64,000 nucleotides of DNA from Colletes latitarsis. Taxonomy: Eukaryota; Arthropoda; Insecta; Hymenoptera; Colletidae. The notes under the pieces are model-generated. The model did not search any database, was not told where the DNA came from, and saw only the letters and a list, made by a program, of their open reading frames with translations. The DNA lies in contig NW_027488370.1 of NCBI RefSeq assembly GCF_051014445.1, positions 12,462,001-12,526,000 on the forward strand, in the 5' to 3' direction. Positions 52,636 to 62,413 of the stretch are shown here, one piece after another; position 1 is the first letter of the stretch; each line of letters opens with the position of its first letter. Position numbers and translations under genes: made by a program.

Positions 52636-55600
52636 GCCTGATGAGGGCAAATCCCAGACCTATCCCAAACATAACTTGCGTTATCCTCTAAAATATGGAT
52701 CGAAACCAGGTTTAATCGACTGTTTCAGTGTGGTACCACATTACTACGTGATCCAAACCTGAAAACGCCAGGGATCTGTTCTACAAGTATGTGAAAAATG
52801 CGAAAATATGTCCCTGATGAGGGCAAATCCCACACCTATCCCAGACCAAACTTGCGTTATCCTCTAAAATATTGATCGAAACCAGGTTTAATTTTGTGTT
52901 TCAGTGTGGTACCACAATACTACGTGATCCAATCCAGACAAAGCCCAGGATCTAGCCATGAAGTATGAGAAGTATGCGAAATTATGAGCCTGATGATGGC
53001 AAATCCTAGACCTTACCCAGACCTAACATGCGTTATCCTCTAAAATAAATATCAAGACCAGGTTTAATTGAATGTTTCAGTCTGGTACCACATTACTACG
53101 CGATCCAAACCAGAAAAAACCCAGGATCCGTTCAACAAGTATGTGAAGAATGCGAAAGTATGAGTCTGATGAGTGATAATCCCAGGCCTAACCTAGACCT
53201 AACATGCGTTATCCTCAAAATTATTGATCGAGACAAGGTTTAATCGACTGTTTCAGTGTGGTACCACATTACAACGTGATCCAAACCAGAAAAAAACCCA
53301 GGATCTGTTTAACAAGTATGTGAAGTATGCGTAAGTATGAGTCTGATGAGGGCAAATCCCAGACCTATCCCAGACCTAACTTGCGTTGTCCTCTAAAATA
53401 TTGATCGAAACCACGTTTAATTGACTGTTTTAGTGTGGTACCACTTTACTACGTGGTCCAAAGCAGAAAAAACCCTCGATTAGGTCAACATGTATATTAA
53501 AACTGCGAAAGTATGACACTGATGAGGGCAAATCCCAGGCCTAACCTAGACCTAACATGCGTTGTCCTCTAAAATATTGATTCAAACCAGGTTTAATGGA
53601 CTGTTTCAGTGTGGTACCACATTACTACGTGATCCAATCCAGTAATAGCCCAGGATCTAGCCATGAAGTATTAGAAATATGCCAAAGTATGAGCCTGATG
53701 AGAGCAAATTCCAGACCTAACCTAGACCTAACATGCGTTATCCTCAAAAATATTGATCGAAACCAGGTTTAATGGACTGTTTCAGTGTGGTACCACATTA
53801 CTACGTGATCCAATCCAGAAATAGCCCAGGATCTAGCCATGAAGTATTAGAAATATGCCAAAGTATGAGCCTGATAAGGGCAAATCCCAGACCTATCCCA
53901 GACCTAACATGCGCTATCCTATAAAATATTGATCGAAACCAGGTTTAATGGACTGTTTCAGTGTGGTACCACATTACTACGTGATCCAATCCAGAAATAG
54001 CCCAGGATCTAGCCATGAAGTATTAGAAATATGCCAAAGTATGAGCCTGATAAGGGCAAATCCCAGACCTATCCCAGACCTAACATGCGCTATCCTATAA
54101 AATATTGATCGAAACCAGGTTTAATGGACTGTTTCAGTGTGGTACCACATTACTACGTGATCCAATCCAGACAAAGCCCAGGATATAGCCATGAAGTATG
54201 AGAAATATGCGAAATTATGAGCCTGATTAGGGCAAATCCCAGGCCTAACCTAGACATAACATGCGTTATCCTCTAAAATATTTATCAAGACCAGGTTTAA
54301 TTGACTGTTTCAGTGTGGCATCACATTACTGCGTGATCCAAACCTGTGGAAGCCCAGGATCTGGCCAACAAGAATGAGAAATATGCGAAAGTATGAGCCT
54401 GATGAGAGCAAATCCCAGACCTAACCTAGACGTAACATGCGTTGTCCTCTAAAATGTTTATCGAAACCAGGTTTAATTGACTGTTTTAGTGTGGTACCAC
54501 TTCACTACGTGATCCAAAGCAGAAAAAACCCTCGATCAGGTAAACATGTATGTTAAAACTGTGAAAGTATGACCCTGATGAGGGCAAATCCCAGGCCTAA
54601 CCTAGACCTAACATGCGTTGTCCTCTAAAATATTGATGGAAACCAGGTTTAATTGACTCTTTCAGTGTTGTACTACATTACAACGTGGTGCACTCCAGAA
54701 AAAGCCCTGGATCTAGCCATCAACTATGAGAAATATGCGAAAGAATGAGCCTGATAAGGGCAAATCCCAGGCCTATCCCAGACCTAACATGCGCTATCCT
54801 ATAAAATATTGATCGAAACCAGGTTTAATGGACTGTTTCAGTGTGGTACCACATTACTACGCGATGCAAACCAGAAAAAACCCAGGATCTGTTCAACAAG
54901 TATGTGAAAAACGCGAAAGTATGAGCATGATGTGGGCAAATCCCAGACCTATCCCAGACATAGCTTGCGTTATCCTCTAAAATATTGATCGAAACCAGGT
55001 TTAATCGACTGTTTCAGTGTGGTACCACATTACTACGTGATCCAAACCAGAAAAAAACCCAGGATCTGTTTCTCAAGTATGTGAAGTATGCGTAAGTATG
55101 AGTCTGATGAGGGCAAATCCCAGACCTATCCCAGACCTAACTTGCGTTGTCCTCTAAAATATTGATCGAAACCAGGTTTAATTGACTGTTTTAGTGTGGT
55201 ACCACTTTACTACGTGATCCAAAGCAGAAAAAACCCTCGATTTGGTCAACATGTATATTAAAACTGCGAAAGTATGACACTGATGAGGGCAAATCCCAGG
55301 CCTAACCTAGACCTAACATGCGTTGTCCTCTAAAATATTGATTGAAACCAGGTTTAATTGACTGTTTCAGTGTGGTACCACTTTACTACGTGACCCAAAG
55401 CAGAAAAAACCCTCGATCAGGTCAACATGTATGTTAAAACTGTGAAAGTATGACCCTGATGAGGGCAAATCCCAGGCCTAACCTAGACCTAACATGCGTT
55501 GTGCTCTAAAATATTGGATGGAAACCAGGTTTAATTGACTCTTTCAGTGTTGTACTACATTACTACGTGGTGCACTCCAGAAAAAGCCCTGGATCTAGCC

Positions 55601-56686
55601 ATCAAGTATGAGAAATATGCGAAAGAATGAGCCTGATAAGGGCAAATCCCAGACCTATCCCAGACCTAACATGCGTTATCCTATAAAATATTGATCGAAA
55701 CCAGGTTTAATTGACTGTTTCAGTGTGGTACCACATTACTACGCGATCCAAACCAGAAAAAACCCAGGATTTGTTCAACAAGTATGTGAAAAACGCGAAA
55801 GTATGAGCATGATTAGGGCAAATCCCAGACCTATCCCAGACATAACTTGCGTTATCCTCTAAAATATTGATCGAAACCAGGTTTAATCGACTGTTTCGGT
55901 GTGGTACCACATTACTACCTGATCCAATCCAGAAAAAACCTAGGATCTTTTCAACAAGTATGTGACAAACGCGAAAGTATGAGCCTGATGAGGGCAAATG
56001 CCAGACCTATCCCGGACATAGCTTGCGTTATCCTCTAAAATATTGATCGAAACCAGGTTTAATCGACTGTTTCAGTGTGGTACCACATTACTACGTGATC
56101 CAAACCAGAAAAGGCCCAGAATCTGGCCATCAAGTATGAGAAATATGCGAAAGTACGAGTCTGATGAGAGCAAATCCCAGACCTATCCCAGACCAAACAT
56201 GCGTTATCCTATAAATTATTGTTCGAAACCAGGTTTAATGGATTGCTTCAGTGTGGTACCACATTACTACGTGATACAAACCTGAAAAAGCCAGGGATCT
56301 GTTCTACAAGTATGTGAAAAATGCGAAAATATGAGCCTGATGATGGCAAATCCTAGACCTTACCCAGATCTAACATGCGTTATCCTCTAAAATATATATA
56401 AAGACCAGGTTTAATTGAATGTTTCAGTCTGGTACCACATTACTTCGTGATCCAAACCAGAAAAAACCCAGGATCCGTTCAACAAGTATGTGAAGAATGC
56501 GAAAGTATGAGTCTGATGAGTGATAATCCCAGGCCTAACCTAGACCTAACATGCGTTATCCTCAAAAATATTGAGCGAAACCAGGTTTAATGGACTGTTT
56601 CAGTGTGGTACCACATTACTACGTGATCCAATCCAGAAATAGCCCAGGATCTAGCCATGAAGTATTAGAAATATGCCAAAGTATGA
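52636..56686 (+). repeat. 23-mer tandem duplication, copy 2 (about 4.05 kb)
   Basis: By eye this differs from copy 1 at only a few tens of positions at most. Examples are ACGTG against ACATG at 53628, GTTTCTCAAG against GTTTCACAAG near 55070, the extra G in ATTGGATGG near 55516, and ATATATAAAGACC against ATATATCAAGACC near 56397. The same CCCAAACATAAC word found where copy 1 passes into copy 2 appears again at the end of copy 2. The sequence then diverges (TATCCACTAAAATATTG). Confidence 0.9.
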
Positions 56687-58714
56687 GCCTGATGAGGGCA
56701 AATCCCAGACCTATCCCAAACATAACTTGCGTTATCCACTAAAATATTGATCGAAACCAGGTTTAATCGACTGTTTCAGTGTGGTACCACATTACTACGC
56801 GATCCAAACCAGAAAAAACCCAGGATCTGTTCAACAAGTATGTGAAAAACGCGAAAGTACGAGCCTGATGAGGGCAAATCCCAGACCTAACCTAGACGTA
56901 ACATGCGTTATCCACAAAAATATGGATCGAAACCAGGTTTAATCGACTGTTTCAGTGTGGTACCACATTACTACGTGATCCAAACCAGAAAAAGCCCACG
57001 ATCTTGCAATCAAGTATGAGAAATATGCGAAAGTACGAGCCTGATGAGAGCAAATCCCAGACCTAACCGAGACCTAACATGCGTTATCCTCTAAAATATT
57101 GATCGAAACCAGGTTTAATTTAGTGTTTCAGTGTGGTACCACAATACTACGTGATCCAATCCAGACAAAGCCCAGGATCTAGCCATGAAGTATGAGAAAT
57201 ATGCGAAATTATGAGCCTGATGATGGCAAATCCTAGACCTTACCCAGATCTAACATGCGTTATCCTCTAAAATATATATCAAGACCAGGTTTAATTGAAT
57301 GTTTCAGTCTGGTACCACATTACTTCGTGATCCAAACCAGAAAAAACCCAGGATCTGTTCAAGAAGTATGTGAAGAATGCGAAAGTATGAGTCTGATGAG
57401 TGATAATCCCAGGCCTAACCCAGACCTAACATGCGTTATCCTCAAAAATATTGAGCGAAACCAGGTTTAATGGACTGTTTCAGTGTGGTACCACATTACT
57501 ACGTGATCCAATCCAGAAATAGCCCAGGATCTAGCCATGAAGTATTAGAAACATGCCAAAGTATGAGCCTGATGAGGGCAAATCCCAGACCTATCCCAGA
57601 CATAACTTGCGTTTTCCTCTAAAATATTGATCGAAACCAGGTTTAATGGACTGTTTCAGTGTGGTACCACATTACTACGCGATCCAAACCAGAAAAAACC
57701 CAGGATCTGTTCAACAAGTATGTGAAAAACGCGAAAGTACGAGCCTGATGAGGGCAAATCCCAGACCTATCCCAGACATAACTTGTGTTATCCTCTAAAA
57801 TATTGATCGAAACCAGGTTTAATGGACTGTTTCAGTGTGGTACCACATTACTACGTGATCCAATCCAGACAAAGCTCAGGATCTAGCCATGAAGTTAGAG
57901 AAATATGCGAAACAATGAGCCTGATGAGGGCAAATCCCAGACCTATACCAGACATAACTTGCGTTATCCTCTAAAATATTGATCGAAACCAGGTTTAATC
58001 GACTGTTTCAGTGTGGTGCCACATTACTACGTGATCCAAACCAGAAAAAGCCCACAATCTGACCATCAAGTATGAGAAATATGCGATAGTACGAGCATGA
58101 TGAGAGCAAATCCCAGACCTAACCTAGACCTAACATGCGTTATCCTCAAAAATATTGATCGAAACCAGGTTTAATGCACTGTTTCAGTGTGGTACCACAT
58201 TACTACGTGATCCAATCCAGAAATAGCCCAGGATCTAGCCATGAAGTATTAGAAATATGCGAAAGTATGAGCCTGATGATGGCAAATCCTAGACCTATAC
58301 CAGACATAACTTGCGTTATCCTCTAAAACATTGATCGAAACCTGGTTTTTATCGACTGTTTCAGTGTGGTACCACATTACTACGTGATCCAAACCAGAAA
58401 AAGCCCACAATCTGACCATCAAGTATGAGAAATATGCGAAAGTACGAGCCTGATGAGGGCAAATCCTAGACCTAGCCCAGACCTAACATGCGTTATCCTC
58501 AAAAATATTTATCAAGACCAGATTTAATTGAATGTTTCAGTGTGGTACCACATTACTACGGGATCCAAACCAGAAAAAACCCAGGATCCGTTCAACAAGT
58601 ATGTGAAGAATGCGAAAGTATGAGTCTGATGGGGGCAAACCCCAGGCCTAACCTAGACCTAACATGCGTTATCCTCAAGAATATTGTTCGAAACCAGGTT
58701 TAATGGACTGTTTC
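56687..58714 (+). repeat. Variable monomers between the two large duplications
   Basis: About eleven monomers. The two with TTCAGTCTGGTACCACATTAC and TATTGAGCGAAACC at 57.2-57.5 kb repeat those at 56.37-56.6 kb, 880 bp earlier (landmark TAACATGCG at 56371 and 57251; a 5-mer). Private features are CCTGGTTTTTATCGAC near 58342 and GAAGTTAGAG near 57892. No gene is present. Confidence 0.75.
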
Positions 58715-59252
58715 AGTGTGGTACCACATTACTACATGATCCAATCCAGAAAAAGCCCAGGAACTAGCCATGAAGTGTTAGAAATATGCGAAAGTATGAG
58801 CCTGATGATGGCAAATCCTAGACCTTACCCAGGCCTAACATGCGTTATCCTCTAAAATATTTATCAAGACCAGGTTTAATTGAATGCTTCAGTGTGGTAC
58901 CACATTACTACGGGATCCAAACCAGAAAAAACCCAGGATCCGTTCAACAAGTATGTGAAGAATGCGAAAGTATGAGTCTGATGAATGAAAATCCCAGGCC
59001 TAACCTAGACCTAACATGCGTTATCCTCAAAAATATTGATCGAAACCAGGTTTAAACGACTCTTTCACTGTGGTACCACATTACTACGTGATCCAAACCA
59101 GAAAAAAACCAAGGATCTGTTTAACAAGTATGTGAAGTATGCGTAAGTATGAGTCTGATGAGGGCAAATACCAGGCCTAACCTAGACATAACATGCGTTA
59201 TCCTCTAAAATATTGATCGAAACCAGGTTTAGTGGAATGTTGCAGTGTGGTA

Positions 59253-59428
59253 CCACATTACTGCGTGATCCAAAGCAGAAAAAACCCTCGATTAGGGCAA
59301 CATATATGTTAAAACTGCAAAAGTATGACACTGATGAGGGCAAATCGCAGGCCTATCCCAGGCATAACTTGCGTTGTCCACTAAAATATTTATCGAAACC
59401 AGGTTTAATTGACTGTTTTAGTGTGGTA
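59253..59428 (+). repeat. Representative diverged monomer (CCCTCGATTAGG class)
   Basis: This class replaces the common middle module with CAAAGCAGAAAAAACCCTCG, then ATTAGG, then CAACATATATG and TTAAAACTGCAAAAG, and often has CCACTTTACTAC in the flank. It keeps the 176-bp length and both outer thirds of the monomer. I see it only from about 49.4 kb rightward (about 49.4, 50.45, 51.2-51.4, 53.45, 54.5, 55.2-55.4, 59.3-59.65, 60.66 and 62.95-63.35 kb). It is a distinct subfamily confined to the right part of the window. Confidence 0.85.
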
Positions 59429-61004
59429 CCACTTTGCTACGTCATCCAAAGCCGAAAAAACCCTCGATTAGGGCAACATATATGTTAAAACTGCAAAAGT
59501 ATGACACTGATGAGGGCAAATCCCAGGCCTAACCTAGACCTAACATGCGTTATCCTCTAAAATATTGATCGAAACCAGGTTTAATAGACTGTTTAAGTGT
59601 GGCACCACTTTACTACTTGATCCAAAGCAGAAAAAACCCTCGATTAGGTCAACATGTATGTTAAAACTGCGAAAGTATGACCCTGATGAGGGCAAATCCC
59701 ATGCCTAACCTAGACCTAACATGAGCTGTCCTCTAAAATATTGATGGAAACCAGGTTTAATTGACTGTTTCAATGCTGTACTACATTACTACGTGATGCA
59801 GTCCAGAAAAAGCCCAGGATCTAGCCATCAAGTATGAGAAATATGCGAAAGAATGAGTCTGATGAGAGCAAATCCCAGACCTAACCTAGGCCTAACTTGA
59901 ATTATTCTCTAAAATATTGATGGAAACCAGGTTTTATTGACTGTTTCAATGTGGTACTACATTACTACGTGATGCAATCCAGAAAAAGCCTAGGATCTAG
60001 CCATCAAGTATGAGAAATATGCGAAAGAATGAGCCTTATGTGAGCAAATCCCAGACCAAACCTAGACCTAACATGAATTTTTCTCTAAAATATTGATCGA
60101 AACCAGGTTTAATGGACTGTTTCAGTGTGGTACCACATTACTACGTGGTCCAAACCGGAAAAAACCCAGGATCCGTTCAACAAGTATGTGAAGAATGCGA
60201 AAGTATGAGTCTGATAAGGGCAAATCCCAGACCTATCCCAGACCTAACATGCGCTATCCTATAAAGTATTGATCGAAACCAGGTTTAATGGACTGTTTCA
60301 GTGTGGTACCACATTACTACGTGATCCAATCCAGACAAAGCCCAGGATATAGCCATGAAGTATGAGAAATATGCGAAATTATGAGCCTGATTAGGGCAAA
60401 TCCCAGCCTAAACTATACATAACATGCGTTATCCTCTAAAATATTTATCAAGACCAGGTTTAATTGACTGTTTCAGTGTGGCATCACATTACTGCGTGAT
60501 CCAAACCAGTGGAAGCCCAGGATCTGGCCAACAAGAATGAGAAATATGCGAAAGTATGAGCCTGATGAGAGCAAATCCCACACCCAACCTAGACGTAACT
60601 TGCGTTGTCCTCTAAAATATTTATCGAAACCAGGTTTAATTGACTGTTTTAGTGTGGTACCACTTTGCTACGTGATCCAAAGCAGAAAAAACCCTCGATT
60701 AGGGCAACATATATGTTAAAACTGCAAAAGTATGACACTGATGAGGGCAAATCCCAGACCTACCCCAGACCTAACTTGCGTTATCCTCTAAAATATTGAT
60801 CGAAACCAGGTTTAATTGACTGTTTCAGTGTGGTACCACATTACTACGTGATCCAATCCAGAAATAGCCCAGGATCTAGCCATGAAGTGTCAGAAATATG
60901 TGAAAGTATGAGCCTGATGATGGCAAATCCTAGACCTTACCCAGGCCTAACATGCGTTATCCTCTAAAATATTTATCAAGACCAGGTTTAATTGAATGTT
61001 TCAG

Positions 61005-61016
61005 TGTGGTACCACA
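61005..61016. other. Conserved 12-bp palindrome with KpnI site (representative copy)
   Basis: TGTGGTACCACA is a perfect 12-bp dyad centred on GGTACC and is kept in most monomers of the window. Two linked variants break it. TGTGCTACCACA is common among GTTCAACA-module monomers of the first 31 kb. TGTGGCACCACA occurs with the AGAATCCAAACTAG monomers of the first 22 kb. KpnI digestion should therefore give a 176-bp ladder. A conserved perfect dyad could be a protein-binding site, but nothing in the sequence proves that. Confidence 0.85.
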
Positions 61017-61187
61017 TTACTACGTGATCCAAACCAGAAAAAACCCAGGATCCGTTCAACAAGTATGTGAAGAATGCGAAAGTATGAGTCTGATGAGTGA
61101 TAATCCCATGCCTAACCTAGACCTAACATGAGCTGTCCTCTAAAATATTGATGGAAACCAGGTTTAATTGACTGTTTCAATGTTGTA
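61012..61187 (+). repeat. Representative full-length 176-bp monomer
   Basis: This copy is a convenient reference monomer. It runs from the CC of the KpnI palindrome to the base before the same point in the next copy, exactly 176 bp. It has the GGATCCGTTCAACAAGTATG right module, GAAGAATGCGAAAG, the short internal echo in which CCTA recurs around AGACCTAAC, and the ATATTGATGGAAACCAGG left module. Short internal similarities (GTATG twice, AGACCTA-like pairs) are visible, but the monomer is not built from a shorter tandem unit. There is no coding capacity of note: the left module carries a TGA in the only frame otherwise open. Confidence 0.9.
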
Positions 61188-61855
61188 CTACATTACTACG
61201 TGATGCACTCCAGAAAAAGCCCAGAATCTAGCCATCAAGTATGAGAAATATGCGAAAGAATGAGCCTTATGTGAGCAAATCCCAGACCAAACCTAGACCT
61301 AACATGAATTATTCTCTAAAATATTGATCGAAACCAGGTTTAATGGACTGTTTCAGTGTGGTACCACATTACTGCGCGATCCAAACCAGAAAAAACCCAG
61401 GATCTGTGCAACAAGTATGTGAAAAACGCGAAAGTATGAGCCTGATGAGGGCAAATCCCAGACCTATCCCAGACATAACTTGCGTTATCCTCTAGAATAT
61501 TGATCGAAACCAGGTTTAATGGACAGTTTCAGTGTGGTACCACATTACTACGTGATCCAATCCAGAAATAGCCCAGGATCTAGCCATGAAGTATTAGAAA
61601 TATGCGAAAGTATGAGCCTGATGATGGCAAATCCTAGACCTTACCCAGACCTAATATGCGTTACCCTCTAAAATATTTATCAAGACCAGGTTTAATTGAA
61701 TGTTTCAGTGTGGTACCACATTACTACGTGATCCAAACCAGAAAAAACCCAGGATCCGTTCAACAAGTATATGAAGAATGCGAAAGAATGAGTCTGATGA
61801 GTGAAAATCCCAGGCCTAACCTAGACCTAACATGCGTTATCCTCAAAAATATTGA

Positions 61856-61875
61856 TCGAAACCAGGTTTAATCGA
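61856..61875. other. Second dyad, AAACCAGGTTT with TCGA flanks (representative copy)
   Basis: AAACC-A-GGTTT is a 5+1+5 inverted repeat found in most monomers with the TTGATCG left module. In copies that continue TTTAATCGACTG, the arms gain TCGA on both sides with a two-base offset, giving TCGAAACCAGGTTTAATCGA. It lies about 15 bp upstream of the KpnI palindrome. In the TTTATCAAGACCAGG module the left arm is lost (AGACC). A structural or binding role is only a possibility. Confidence 0.75.
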
Positions 61876-62413
61876 CTGTTTCAGTGTGGTACCACATTAC
61901 TACGTGATCCAAACCAGAAAAAAACCCAGGATCTGTTAAACAAGTATGTGAAGAATGCGTAAGTATGAGTCTGATGAGTGAAAATCCCAGGCCTTACCTA
62001 GACCTAACATGCGTTATCCTCAAAAATATTCATCGAAACCAGGTTTAATCGACTGTTTCAGTGTGGTACCACATTACTACGTGATCCAAACCAGAAAAAA
62101 ACCCAGGATCTGTTTAACAAGTATGTGAAAAATGCGTAAGTATGAGTCTGATGAGGGCAAATCCCAGGCCTAACCTAGACATAACATGCGTTATCCTCTA
62201 AAATATTGATCGAAACCAGGTTTAGGGGACTGTTGCAGTGTGATACCACATTACTACGTGATCCAAACCAGAAAAAAAACCAGAATCTGTTTAACAAGTA
62301 TGTGAAGTATGCGTAAGTATGAGTCTGATGAGGGCAAATACCAGGCCTAACCTAGACATAACATGCGTTATCCTCTAAAATATTGATCGAAACCAGGTTT
62401 AGTGGAATGTTGC

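Larger units (their letters stand above)
58715..62413 (+). repeat. 21-mer tandem duplication, copy 1 (3,699 bp)
   Basis: ACATGATCCAATCCAG is at 58734 and at 62433, 3,699 bp apart (21 monomers plus 3). The unit contains the CCCTCGATTAGGGCAAC monomers at 59.25-59.7 kb and a second such monomer near 60.65 kb. It also contains the AATGCTGTACTACATTAC monomer and CCCAGCCTAAACTATAC, a form one base shorter than usual. Small homopolymer gains (up to AAAAAAAA near 62273) occur near its right end. Confidence 0.88.

Noticed and set aside
61005..61016. The TGTGGTACCACA palindrome as a bacterial operator or terminator
   Set aside because: There is no gene or promoter context and the setting is a eukaryotic satellite; it is described as a dyad of unknown role instead.
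61090..61135. Telomere-like CCTAACCTAGACCTAAC stretches
   Set aside because: They are part of each monomer, imperfect, and only about two CCTAA units long; there is no run of true telomere repeats, so this is not an interstitial telomere.
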